Below, piece after piece: positions 8,351 to 16,110 of a stretch of 64,000 nt of DNA. The position numbers and the translations under genes are program-made. Origin of the DNA: Nocardioides mangrovi (lineage in GTDB: Bacteria > Actinomycetota > Actinomycetes > Propionibacteriales > Nocardioidaceae); contig NZ_JAIQZJ010000014.1 of assembly GCF_020073815.1 (NCBI RefSeq), forward strand, positions 1 to 64,000, given 5' to 3'. Position 1 is the stretch's first letter. Each line of letters begins with the position of its first letter. The notes under the pieces were generated by a model. That model was not told the DNA's origin and made no database searches. It worked only from the letters and a program-made list of their open reading frames with translations.

Positions 8351-9259
8351 ATGCCCGCAGCCGACACGTTCGCCCAGTTCGTCGACCACCTCGCCGAGGC
8401 GCTCGACGACCACGGGCTGAGCGCCGACGACCGGGCCGCGCGGCTGCACTTCTCCCGCTACCACCTCGACCGGATGGTCCGGGCGGTCGCGGGCGAGCCG
8501 CCGCAGGCGCTGCGCCGCCGGGTGCTGCTCGAGCGCGCGGCGTACCGCATGATCACGACCACGGCCCCGCTCATCGACGTCGCCGTCGAGGCGGGCTACG
8601 GGTCCCACGAGGCGTTCACCCGCGCCTTCGCCCGGGCGTACGGCGTCGCTCCCGCGACGTGGCGGCGCAAGCCGGGACACCTCCAGATCGACGCGCCCAA
8701 CGGCGTGCACTTCCACCCACCCGGCAGCCTCCGGCTGCCGGCGAGAGACCAGGTGACCCAGATGGACCTGATGATGAAGATGGTCGAGCACCACGTGTGG
8801 CTGACCGGCGAGATGATCCGCGTCGCGGGCGAGCTCACCGACGAGCAGCTCGACCAGCCGATCGAGCTCGACGTCGACGACGACCGCCAGACGATCCGGA
8901 CGCTGCTGTCCCGGCTGGTCGGCCAGATGGGCATGTGGAACGCCGCCCTCGCGACCCGCGACTACGACTGGACCGTCGAGGAGCACGAGCCCCTCGACGC
9001 GATGCGGGAGCGGCTCGCGGTCGAGGGGTCGACGTACGTCGGGCACGTCCGCGACGTCATCGACCAGCAGCGCCTCGACGACACCTTCGTCGACGCGCTC
9101 TGCGAGCCGGCCGAGGTGTTCACCTACGGCGGGATGATCGCGCACGTGCTGACCTTCGCGGCCCACCGCCGCACCCTGGTGGCCCTGGCGCTGACCCGCC
9201 ACGGGGTCGGCGACCTCGGCTGGGGCGACCCGATGCTCTGGGTCGCGCAACCCGCCTGA
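8351..9259 (+). CDS. AraC-type DNA-binding domain fused to a DinB-like domain
   Basis: Residues about 1-105 form an AraC/XylS double helix-turn-helix, including LIDVAVEAGYGSHEAFTRAF and YGVAPATWRR. Residues about 135-300 look like a DinB/YfiT four-helix bundle. It begins MDLMMKMVEHHVWLTGEMI, with a conserved-looking His suited to metal binding, and ends with another His-containing helix (MIAHVLTFAAHRR). Normally AraC proteins carry a sensor at the N-terminus, so the order is reversed here. ATG 8351 is chosen over ATG 8339 because CATGAT at 8338-8343 could be its leaderless -10 box. Length 302. Ligand and targets are unknown. Confidence 0.75.
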   Translation: MPAADTFAQFVDHLAEALDDHGLSADDRAARLHFSRYHLDRMVRAVAGEPPQALRRRVLLERAAYRMITTTAPLIDVAVEAGYGSHEAFTRAFARAYGVAPATWRRKPGHLQIDAPNGVHFHPPGSLRLPARDQVTQMDLMMKMVEHHVWLTGEMIRVAGELTDEQLDQPIELDVDDDRQTIRTLLSRLVGQMGMWNAALATRDYDWTVEEHEPLDAMRERLAVEGSTYVGHVRDVIDQQRLDDTFVDALCEPAEVFTYGGMIAHVLTFAAHRRTLVALALTRHGVGDLGWGDPMLWVAQPA

Positions 9260-9295
9260 CCCCCGCGCGTCACGGGTATCCGGGAAGATGGCTGC

Positions 9296-11152
9296 GTGCA
9301 TGTCGCCCTCCTCCTGCTCGCGCTCGCTGCCGGCGTGCTGGCCTGCGTCGTCATCGCCGCCCGGGTCGGCGTGCCCGCGCCGCTCCTGCTGGTGGTCGCG
9401 GGCGTCGGCGCGTCCTTCCTGCCGTGGGTGCCGCAGATCCACCTCGAGCCCGAGGTGGTGCTGCTCGGACTGCTGCCGCCGCTGCTCTACTCGGCCTCGA
9501 TCTCGTCGTCGCTGATCGACTTCAACGCCCACCGGCGCGTGATCCTGGCGCTCTCGATCGGCGCGGTCCTCTTCACCACGGCCGGGGTCGGGCTCGTCGT
9601 CCACCTGCTGCTCCCGGGTGTGTCCTGGCCGATCGCGTTCGCGCTGGGCGCGGTCGTGGCGCCGCCCGACGCGGTGGCCGCGACCGCGATCGGCCGCCAC
9701 ATCGGCCTGCCGCGCCGGGTCGTCACCATCCTCGAGGGCGAGTCGCTCTTCAACGACGCGACCGCCCTGGTGTCCCTGCGCACGGCGCTCGCCGCGACCG
9801 GCATCTCCTGGTACGTCGGCCTCGACTTCCTCCTCGCGGCCGGGGGCGGCGTGCTGATCGGCGTGGTCGGCTTCCTGGTCATCGGCTGGCTGCGCAAGCG
9901 GATCACCGACCCGGTGCTCGACGTCGGCCTGTCCTTCGTGATCCCCTTCGCCTGCTTCATCGCCGCCGAGGAGATCCACGCCTCCGGCGTCGTCGCGGTC
10001 GTCGTCGCCGGCCTCCTGCTCGGCCACAAGGCGCCGATCCTCCAGACGGCGCAGTCGCGGATCGCCGAGCAGACCAACTGGCGCACGATCGCCTTCCTGC
10101 TCGAGAACACCGTCTTCGCGCTCATCGGCCTCCAGGCCCAGTGGCTCTTCCAGGACCTCGCCGACAGCGACCTGTCAGGCGTCCGGGTGACCGCGATCTG
10201 CGCGTCGACGCTGCTGGCCTGCATCGTGCTGCGGATCATCTGGGTCTTCATCTCGCGCTGGATGCTGGTCCGTCCGGGTCCGGACCCCTCGACCGGGCGA
10301 CGTCCCCCGGCCGCGCAGACCTTCCTCATCGGCTGGGCCGGCATGCGCGGCGTGGTGACCCTGGCCGCGGCGTTCCTGATCCCCGAGGACACGCCGCACC
10401 GCGAGGTGCTGCTGATGGCGGCGTTCACGGTCGTGGCCGGCACGCTGCTCATCCAGGGCCTGTCGCTCCCGATGCTCGCCCGCCGTCTGCGCGTGCCGCA
10501 GCCGGACCCGCTCGACGACGCGCTGGCCCGGGCCACGCTCCTCCAGCAGGCGTCCAAGGCCGCACTCGACGAGCTCGACGACCTCGACTACGACGACCGC
10601 GCCGGCGTCGTCGACCTGATCCGGCAGCGCCTCGACCAGCGCAACTTCGCGGCCTGGGAGCGGCTCAGCACCACCGCCGACCAGGAGTCGCCGGCCGCGC
10701 TCTACTACCGGATCCGCACCGAGATGCTCGACGCCGAGCGCCGCCGCATCCTCGAGATCCGCAGGTCCGGCACCGTCGACTCCGAGGTGATCGCGGACGT
10801 CCTCGCGACCCTCGACATCGAGGAGTCGATGCTCGACAGCGCCGAGGCCGAGCGCGACGAGTCGGCGGCGTACGCCGCGCGCCGCTGGACCACCGGCGAC
10901 CTCTGCCCCGACCTGGAGCAGCACGGCGCGGTCGACGAGCCGCCGGCGACCTACTGCCAGGCCTGCCTCGACGAGGGCACCCAGTGGGTCGCGCTGCGGC
11001 GCTGCCTGGAGTGCGGCAACATCGCCTGCTGCGACTCCTCACCCAAGCAGCACGCGACCCGGCACTTCCACGACGAGCAGCACCCCGTCATGCAGTCGGC
11101 GGAGCCGGGCGAGGACTGGCGCTGGTGCTATGTGCACCACCTGACCGCATGA
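9296..11152 (+). CDS. Na+/H+ antiporter (CPA1 type) with C-terminal UBP zinc finger
   Basis: The first 400 or so residues are a CPA1 monovalent cation/proton antiporter. It has about 12 hydrophobic segments, VAPPDAVAATAIG with the ion-site aspartate, and ILEGESLFNDATALV, the conserved ND-type motif. A soluble acidic region follows. Residues 535-618 form a ubiquitin-protease-type (UBP) zinc finger with pairs C554/C557 (YCQAC) and C570/C573 (CLEC), then CC and several His. GTG at 9296 is the start. It overlaps the next gene by ATGA, so the pair is one transcript. The transport role is a family assignment. Confidence 0.85.
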   Translation: MHVALLLLALAAGVLACVVIAARVGVPAPLLLVVAGVGASFLPWVPQIHLEPEVVLLGLLPPLLYSASISSSLIDFNAHRRVILALSIGAVLFTTAGVGLVVHLLLPGVSWPIAFALGAVVAPPDAVAATAIGRHIGLPRRVVTILEGESLFNDATALVSLRTALAATGISWYVGLDFLLAAGGGVLIGVVGFLVIGWLRKRITDPVLDVGLSFVIPFACFIAAEEIHASGVVAVVVAGLLLGHKAPILQTAQSRIAEQTNWRTIAFLLENTVFALIGLQAQWLFQDLADSDLSGVRVTAICASTLLACIVLRIIWVFISRWMLVRPGPDPSTGRRPPAAQTFLIGWAGMRGVVTLAAAFLIPEDTPHREVLLMAAFTVVAGTLLIQGLSLPMLARRLRVPQPDPLDDALARATLLQQASKAALDELDDLDYDDRAGVVDLIRQRLDQRNFAAWERLSTTADQESPAALYYRIRTEMLDAERRRILEIRRSGTVDSEVIADVLATLDIEESMLDSAEAERDESAAYAARRWTTGDLCPDLEQHGAVDEPPATYCQACLDEGTQWVALRRCLECGNIACCDSSPKQHATRHFHDEQHPVMQSAEPGEDWRWCYVHHLTA

Positions 11153-11862
11153 GCCCTGCCCGGCCGCACCGGTGGCACATCGACGAGGCGGAGTACGCCC
11201 GCCACGAGAGCCGCCGGGGACGGCGGCACGCGTTCGACCGGATCGAGCCGACCCGGACGGCGCTGGTCGTGATCGACCTGGTGCCGTTCTTCGTGGAGGA
11301 GAACGACTACTGCCGGGGCATCGTGCCGAACGTCCAGCGGCTCGCGACCGCCCTCCGCGACGCAGGCGGCACCGTGGCCTGGGTGCTGCCGCACGGCGGC
11401 CTCCCGGCGACGCTCGCCGAGGAGCTCCTCGGCCCCGAGGTCGCCGCGCGGTACGCCGCATCGGGCGGCGCCGGTCCGCTGCGCGAGCGCCTCTGGCACG
11501 AGCTCGACGTACGAGACGAGGATCTGCTGGTCGAGAAGTCGGCGCAGAGCGCGTTCTTCCCGGGGCGCTCGCCCCTGCCGGAGCTCCTGGCGGAGCGCGG
11601 CATCGACACCGTCGTCGTCACCGGCACCGTGACCAACGTCTGCTGCGAGTCGTCGGTCCGGGACGCCAGCACCCTCGGCTACCGCGTCGTGATGGTCGCG
11701 GACGCCAACGCCGCCCCGAGCGACGAGGTCCACAACGCCACCCTCCGCACGGTCTACCGGTCGTTCGGCGACGTACGCACCACCGACGAGGTGCTGGCGC
11801 TAGTGGCCCGCGGTGAAGCGGATCGGGAAGCGCAGCGCCCCGGTGTTGCCGGAGACCGGTAG
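11149..11862 (+). CDS. isochorismatase-family cysteine hydrolase
   Basis: This 237-residue cysteine hydrolase carries the family triad: D43 in VVIDLVPFF, K130 in LVEKSAQSAFF and C165 in VTNVCCESSVRDA. The family includes nicotinamidases, N-carbamoylsarcosine amidases and true isochorismatases, and the substrate cannot be fixed by sequence. A role in draining isochorismate from the nearby menaquinone path is possible but unsupported. It starts at ATG 11149 inside the antiporter stop. Its last 63 bases overlap the 3' end of the convergent P450 gene. Confidence 0.8.
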   Translation: MSPARPHRWHIDEAEYARHESRRGRRHAFDRIEPTRTALVVIDLVPFFVEENDYCRGIVPNVQRLATALRDAGGTVAWVLPHGGLPATLAEELLGPEVAARYAASGGAGPLRERLWHELDVRDEDLLVEKSAQSAFFPGRSPLPELLAERGIDTVVVTGTVTNVCCESSVRDASTLGYRVVMVADANAAPSDEVHNATLRTVYRSFGDVRTTDEVLALVARGEADREAQRPGVAGDR

Positions 11863-12978
11863 CCACTCACCCGGCCCGTCGGGGACGGCGTCCGGCATCC
11901 GGCGGGCGAGGAGTGGGAGCGCGACGGCCATGTCGGTGCGGGCCACGAAGTGACCCAGGCAGTGGTGCACGCCGGCGCCGAAGCCGTGGTGCGGCGGCCG
12001 CTGCTGGGTGATGTCGAAGGCCGGGTCCGGCATCGCCGCCGGGTCGGTCCCGGCGCTGTGCGAGAGCATCTGCACGATGCCGCCCTGCGGGATGTGGAGA
12101 CCCTGGAAGTCGACGTCCTCGAGGGCCTCGCGGGTCACCCAAGTGACGGTCGGGTTGACCCGCATGACCTCCTCGACGGCGTTCTCGCCCAGCTCGGGGT
12201 GCTCGCCGAGCTGCCGCCACTGGTCCGGGTGGGCGAGCAGCGTCTGGAGGGCGAGGCCGAGCTGGTTGCGGGTGGTCTCCATCCCGGCGAACGCCAGGAA
12301 GACCAGGGCCACGCCGAGCTCGTGCGGGCTCAGCCGGTCGCCGTCCTCGGTCGCCTGGACGAGCGTCGTCACCAGGTCGTCGCGCGGGTGGGCGCGGCGG
12401 TCGGCGACGACCTCCTCGACGTACCCGTAGAGGCCGTCGAGGGCGGCCTCGATCTTCGGCACCTGGTTGCCGACGTCGATGGAGAACGACGCGCCCAGGT
12501 CGTCGGCCCACTGGGCGACCTGGTGCCAGTGGTCCTCCGGCAGTCCCAGCAGCACGCAGATGATCCGGGCGGCGTACGGCTCGGCGAACTCGCTGACGAA
12601 CTCCACCGAGCCGCGGTCGGCGAAGCCGTCGATCAGCTCGTTGGCGAGCGCCTGGAAGCGGGGCCGCATCGCGGCGATCGTCCTGTTGCGGAAGGCCGGC
12701 ATCAGCAGCCGCCGGATCCGCGCGTGGTCGTCGCCCTCCAGCGACAGCAGGGTCTCCTGCCACCAGTCGGAGAAGAGGCCGGAGTGGATGCCGTTCTGGG
12801 CCGGCCAGCGGGCGTTGCCCTGGCGGAACCGGCGGTCGCGCAGGAGCGCGCTCACCTCGGCGTACCGGAGCACGGCCCAGCCCCAGTTGGTCTCGACGTA
12901 CCAGCTCTCGTCGCGGGCCGCGTGCACGGCGGGCGATGTGACGTCGAAGGTCGGGTCGGAGAGGTCGAAGCGGGTCAC
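11800..12978 (-). CDS. cytochrome P450
   Basis: This soluble bacterial P450 has 392 residues. The heme-binding loop is HGFGAGVHHCLG with the axial cysteine C340. The I-helix oxygen-activation motif is AGMETT at 231-236 and the K-helix ExxR is EEVMR at 269-273. It starts at GTG 12978, overlapping the acetyltransferase stop by four bases, and is the last gene of a LysE-GNAT-P450 transcript. No ferredoxin or ferredoxin reductase is adjacent, so it must use distant redox partners. Substrate unknown. Confidence 0.9.
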   Translation of the reverse strand: MTRFDLSDPTFDVTSPAVHAARDESWYVETNWGWAVLRYAEVSALLRDRRFRQGNARWPAQNGIHSGLFSDWWQETLLSLEGDDHARIRRLLMPAFRNRTIAAMRPRFQALANELIDGFADRGSVEFVSEFAEPYAARIICVLLGLPEDHWHQVAQWADDLGASFSIDVGNQVPKIEAALDGLYGYVEEVVADRRAHPRDDLVTTLVQATEDGDRLSPHELGVALVFLAFAGMETTRNQLGLALQTLLAHPDQWRQLGEHPELGENAVEEVMRVNPTVTWVTREALEDVDFQGLHIPQGGIVQMLSHSAGTDPAAMPDPAFDITQQRPPHHGFGAGVHHCLGHFVARTDMAVALPLLARRMPDAVPDGPGEWLPVSGNTGALRFPIRFTAGH

Positions 12979-13457
12979 GGGCGCACCATCCGGATCTCGT
13001 CAGCGCCGAGGTCGGCGTAGTGCTCGCGAGCGCCGTCGGCGGCGAACCCGTTGCGGCGGTAGAACCCCTGCGCCCGCTCGTTGGCCGCGAGCACCCAGAG
13101 CGAGCACGGCCCGTCGGGCCGCACCTCCTCCCAGAGGCGCTGCCCGAGGCCGGTGCCCCAGAAGGCCGCGCGGGTGTAGATCGCGTAGAGCTCGTACGGC
13201 GTGGCGCCGTCCTCGTCGCGGCTCGGCCCGGCCACGGCGAAGCCGACCAGCGCGCCGTCGGACTCCGCGACCGTGCGTGGCGGCCCGGACGCGAGCTGCC
13301 GGGTCCACGCGGCCACCCACGGCGCCGGGTCGGCCAGGCGCTCCTCGAGGAGCGCCGCGTCGACGTACGGGCCGTAGGCCTCGCGCCAGCACGCCCGCTG
13401 GAGGGCGGCGCCGGCCTCGATGTCGGCCGTGGTCGCCGGACGGAGCAGGGGAGTCAC
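12975..13457 (-). CDS. GNAT-family N-acetyltransferase
   Basis: This 160-residue protein has the GNAT order. An N-terminal RPATTADIEAGAALQRACW precedes the acetyl-CoA loop TRAAFWGTGLGQRLWEE, an R/Q-x-x-G-x-G/A variant. The C-terminal segment NERAQGFYRRNGF is typical of the family. It begins with GTG at 13457, overlapping the LysE stop, and its TGA overlaps the P450 start. Acceptor substrate is unknown. The tight coupling suggests a shared pathway with the exporter and oxygenase. Confidence 0.82.
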   Translation of the reverse strand: MTPLLRPATTADIEAGAALQRACWREAYGPYVDAALLEERLADPAPWVAAWTRQLASGPPRTVAESDGALVGFAVAGPSRDEDGATPYELYAIYTRAAFWGTGLGQRLWEEVRPDGPCSLWVLAANERAQGFYRRNGFAADGAREHYADLGADEIRMVRP

Positions 13458-14071
13458 GCGAGCATCGTATGGAGCGCCAGCAGCGCGATGACGGCGGCCG
13501 ACACCAGACCGGTCACGAGGTGCGCCCGGTGACCGGTCGCGACCCGGCCGAGCGCCGCGCCGCCGCCCGCGAGCACCAGCTGCCAGGACGCGCTCGCCAC
13601 GAAGGCGGCGACCACGAACACCGTGCCCTCGGCCGCGCCCGACACCAGGTGCTGGTTGCCGAGCACGACGGCCGCGAAGTAGACGACCGTCGTCGGGTTG
13701 ACGGCGGTGATGCCCAGGAACAGCGCGTACGCCGCACCCGGCCGCATCGGCCGCGCCTCGCGGACCCGGCCGGCGGTGCCGATCGCGTGCGCCGCCGTCA
13801 GCCCGGCGATGACGAGCAGCACGATCCCGGACGCGATCGTCAGCGCGTGGCTGACCGGCTCGAGCACAGCGGCGATCGCCGCACCGGCGATCACGGCGAG
13901 GGCGGCGTACGTCCCGTCGACGGTCGCGATGCCGAGCGCGCCGGCGGCCCCGACCCGGAACGACGTCCGCGACGCGAGCGCGACCAGGAACGCCCCGACG
14001 GCGCCGATCGGGATCGCGATCGCCCAGCCGGTGACGAGACCTGAGAGGACGACCTCGGACACGTGCCGCAT
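13454..14071 (-). CDS. LysE-family translocator
   Basis: This 205-residue membrane protein has about six hydrophobic helices. The family signature is visible near the N-terminus (IAIPIGAVGAFLVALA) and in FLGITAVNPTTVVYFAAV. LysE/RhtB proteins export amino acids or related compounds. It is the first gene of the LysE-GNAT-P450 operon, starting at ATG 14071. It diverges from the MBL-fold gene across only 26 bases. Export of a modified amino-acid-like product is plausible inference only. Confidence 0.8.
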   Translation of the reverse strand: MRHVSEVVLSGLVTGWAIAIPIGAVGAFLVALASRTSFRVGAAGALGIATVDGTYAALAVIAGAAIAAVLEPVSHALTIASGIVLLVIAGLTAAHAIGTAGRVREARPMRPGAAYALFLGITAVNPTTVVYFAAVVLGNQHLVSGAAEGTVFVVAAFVASASWQLVLAGGGAALGRVATGHRAHLVTGLVSAAVIALLALHTMLA

Positions 14072-14080
14072 CGTGGCAGC

Positions 14081-14090
14081 GGACTAGTGT
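14081..14090. promoter_or_regulatory. overlapping divergent -10 elements
   Basis: On the plus strand TAGTGT (14085-14090) lies 7 bases before the MBL-fold ATG. On the minus strand TAGTCC (14086-14081) lies 9 bases before the lysE ATG. The two share the palindromic core ACTAGT (14083-14088), so polymerase could probably use only one at a time. The minus-strand box is the weaker match. Confidence 0.45.
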
Positions 14091-14097
14091 CGAGGGC

Positions 14098-14736
14098 ATG
14101 CGGATTACCAAGTTCGGCCACGCCTGCGTCCGGATCGAGCACGACGGCACGACGCTCGTGCTGGACCCCGGGATGTTCACCGACGCCGAGGCGGCCGACG
14201 GCGCCGACGCCGTGCTGATCACCCACGAGCACCCCGACCACTACGTGCCCGACCACCTGCGCGCGACCGACGCCGCGATCTTCACGATCGAGGACGTCGC
14301 GGCCAAGATCCGCGCGGACGCTCCGGAGGTCGCCGAGCGGATCACGGTGGTGGCGCCGGGGGAGAGCTTCGAGGTCGGCGGCCTCCCGGTCCGCGCGGTC
14401 GGCGAGCTGCACGCCGTCATCCACCCGGAGTTCCCGCGCCTGCACAACAGCGGGTACGTCGTGACCGCTGGCGACGCGAAGATCTACCACCCCGGCGACT
14501 CGCTCACCGAGCCGGGCGAGGCGGTCGACGTACTCCTCGTGCCGTCGTCGGCGCCGTGGCTGAAGGCGATGGAGGCGATCGAGTTCGCCCGCGCCGTCAA
14601 GGCCCCGCGCAACCTGGCGATCCACGACCGGATCTACACCGAGGCCGCCCACGGCATCCTCGAGATGCAGATGAACTCGTTCCTCCCGGCCGCCGGCCAG
14701 GAGTACCTCCGCCGCGGGGACGGCGAGGACTTGTAG
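14098..14736 (+). CDS. MBL-fold metal-dependent hydrolase
   Basis: The 212-residue protein is a compact metallo-beta-lactamase fold like UlaG/YtnP-type proteins. The zinc motif HEHPDH is at 43-48. Later histidines are present in ELHAVIHPEFPRLHN, YHPGDSL and AIHDRIYTE. The substrate is not evident. It starts at ATG 14098, seven bases after a TAGTGT box, so the message is probably leaderless. It faces menF and is separated from it by a near-perfect palindrome. Confidence 0.8.
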   Translation: MRITKFGHACVRIEHDGTTLVLDPGMFTDAEAADGADAVLITHEHPDHYVPDHLRATDAAIFTIEDVAAKIRADAPEVAERITVVAPGESFEVGGLPVRAVGELHAVIHPEFPRLHNSGYVVTAGDAKIYHPGDSLTEPGEAVDVLLVPSSAPWLKAMEAIEFARAVKAPRNLAIHDRIYTEAAHGILEMQMNSFLPAAGQEYLRRGDGEDL

Positions 14737-14781
14737 GGCACTCCTGGTGGTTGACAGCCGTTGCAACCCCCGACAAGCGAC

Positions 14782-14807
14782 GGGATACCCGGTCGACCGG
14801 GGATCCC
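14782..14807. terminator. bidirectional terminator-like palindrome
   Basis: The 26-base segment is self-complementary except for one A-G mismatch: GGGATaCCCGGTC is followed by GACCGGGgATCCC. It lies between the convergent MBL-fold and menF genes, where it can form a hairpin on either transcript. No U tract follows. Confidence 0.5.
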
Positions 14808-14819
14808 CGCCGGCGGCGG

Positions 14820-16046
14820 TCAGCCCGCGGTGAGCGCGTCCCGCACGGGGACGAACTTCGCCTGCGCCTCGGCCAGCTCCGCCTCGGGGTCGGAGTCGGC
14901 GACGATGCCGCAGCCGGCGTAGAGGCGGACGGTCGAGCCGGAGAGCCAGGCGGAGCGCAGCGCGATGCCCCACTCGCCGTCGCCGCTGGCGTCCATCCAG
15001 CCGACCGGACCGGCGTAGCGGCCGCGATCCATGCCCTCGATCTCGGAGATCAGGTCGACGGCGACCGGGGTCGGGGTGCCGCCGACGGCGGCCGACGGGT
15101 GCAGCGCCTCGGCCAGCTGCAGCGAGGACACCGTCGCGGCGTCGTGGACCACGCCGGCGACGTCGGTCGCGAGGTGCATGACGTTGGGCAGGTGCAGGAC
15201 GAACGGCGCCTCGGGCACGTTCATCGACGAGCAGTGCGGCTCCAGCGCGTCGGCGACGGAGCGGACGGCGTACTCGTGCTCCTCGAGGTCCTTCGACGAC
15301 CGGGCGAGGGTGGCGGCGAGGGCGAGGTCGCGCTCGTCGTCGCCGGTCCTCCGGATCGTGCCGGCCAGCACCCGCGAGGTGACCAGCCCGCGCTCGCGGC
15401 GGACGAGCATCTCCGGCGTCGCGCCGAACATGCCGTCGACGTGGAAGGTCCAGCACATCGGGTAGCCCTCGGCCAGCCGACCCAGCGGCCAGCGCACGTC
15501 GATCGTCTCGTCGGCGGTGGCGACCAGGTCGCGCGCCAGCACGACCTTCTCCAGGTCGCCGCGGCTGATCCGCGCGACCGCGTCGGCCACGACCGACATC
15601 CACTGCTCGCCGTTGAGGGCGCCGTCGGCGAAGCTCACGCCGGACGGCGGGTCCGGGATCTCGGCCGGCTCGAGCGAGGGCGTGGGTACGTCGCCGACGG
15701 TCGTCAGCCAGGCCACGTCGCCGCGCCGGCCGACCACCACGCGGGGGAGCACCAGGACCGACTCGCCCGGGTCGTCGGCGAAGCCGAACGTGCCGAAGGC
15801 GACCGGGCCGGTGCCCGGCTCGTTGACCTCGTCGTGGACGACCGCGTTGGCGGTGGTCTCGCGCCACCACTTGTCGGCGTCCGCGAAGCGGGTCACGCCG
15901 CCGGTGCGCACCTCCGCCGCGCAGCCCCAGCCGACCAGCCCGTCGCCGCGGCGCAGCCACGTCACGGGCCGGTCCGCCGGGACCAGGTCGAGGAGGCGCG
16001 TGGCCGCATCGAGGTCGAGGCGGACGGTGCGGACGGTGAGCGGCAC
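14820..16046 (-). CDS. menF: isochorismate synthase MenF
   Basis: This chorismate-binding enzyme (408 residues) converts chorismate to isochorismate, the entry step to menaquinone. The C-terminal catalytic domain shows SRGDLEKVVLARD, the conserved TPEMLV, SRVLAGTIRRTGDD, the SSKDLEEHEYAV helix with its acidic residues, LHPSAAVGGTP, and SEIEGMDRGRYAGPVGWMD. The last segment carries the Mg2+ glutamate and active-site Arg. Both MenF and siderophore-type (EntC/DhbC) enzymes share these motifs. The men neighbourhood favours MenF. GTG 16046 lies six bases after a TAGTCT box, implying a leaderless message. Confidence 0.88.
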   Translation of the reverse strand: MPLTVRTVRLDLDAATRLLDLVPADRPVTWLRRGDGLVGWGCAAEVRTGGVTRFADADKWWRETTANAVVHDEVNEPGTGPVAFGTFGFADDPGESVLVLPRVVVGRRGDVAWLTTVGDVPTPSLEPAEIPDPPSGVSFADGALNGEQWMSVVADAVARISRGDLEKVVLARDLVATADETIDVRWPLGRLAEGYPMCWTFHVDGMFGATPEMLVRRERGLVTSRVLAGTIRRTGDDERDLALAATLARSSKDLEEHEYAVRSVADALEPHCSSMNVPEAPFVLHLPNVMHLATDVAGVVHDAATVSSLQLAEALHPSAAVGGTPTPVAVDLISEIEGMDRGRYAGPVGWMDASGDGEWGIALRSAWLSGSTVRLYAGCGIVADSDPEAELAEAQAKFVPVRDALTAG

Positions 16047-16052
16047 GAGCCG

Positions 16053-16058
16053 AGACTA
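16053..16058 (-). promoter_or_regulatory. -10 box of the menF promoter
   Basis: TAGTCT on the minus strand, six bases before the GTG start at 16046. It is identical to the boxes before menE and menG, so three separate men transcripts share the same core promoter form. Confidence 0.55.
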
Positions 16059-16096
16059 CTCACGGACCCGAGCGTGAACGGCGTCGCCCGGCCCGG

Positions 16097-16102
16097 TACC
16101 GT
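16097..16102 (+). promoter_or_regulatory. -10 box of a leaderless-type promoter
   Basis: TACCGT, eight bases before the GTG at 16111. The same hexamer precedes the gene at 62836 with six bases between. The start region of menF lies just 50 bases away on the other strand, so the two promoters are divergent. Confidence 0.5.
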
Positions 16103-16110
16103 CGGCGGAC

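Noticed and set aside
8143..11148. A 1000-codon upstream extension of the isochorismatase-like frame
   Set aside because: The upstream part is an off-frame reading of the AraC-DinB and antiporter genes. The true start is ATG 11149 with an ATGA overlap.
11149..11862. True isochorismatase acting against the menaquinone pathway
   Set aside because: The catalytic triad only places it in the broad family. No aryl carrier domain or siderophore genes are present to support that substrate.
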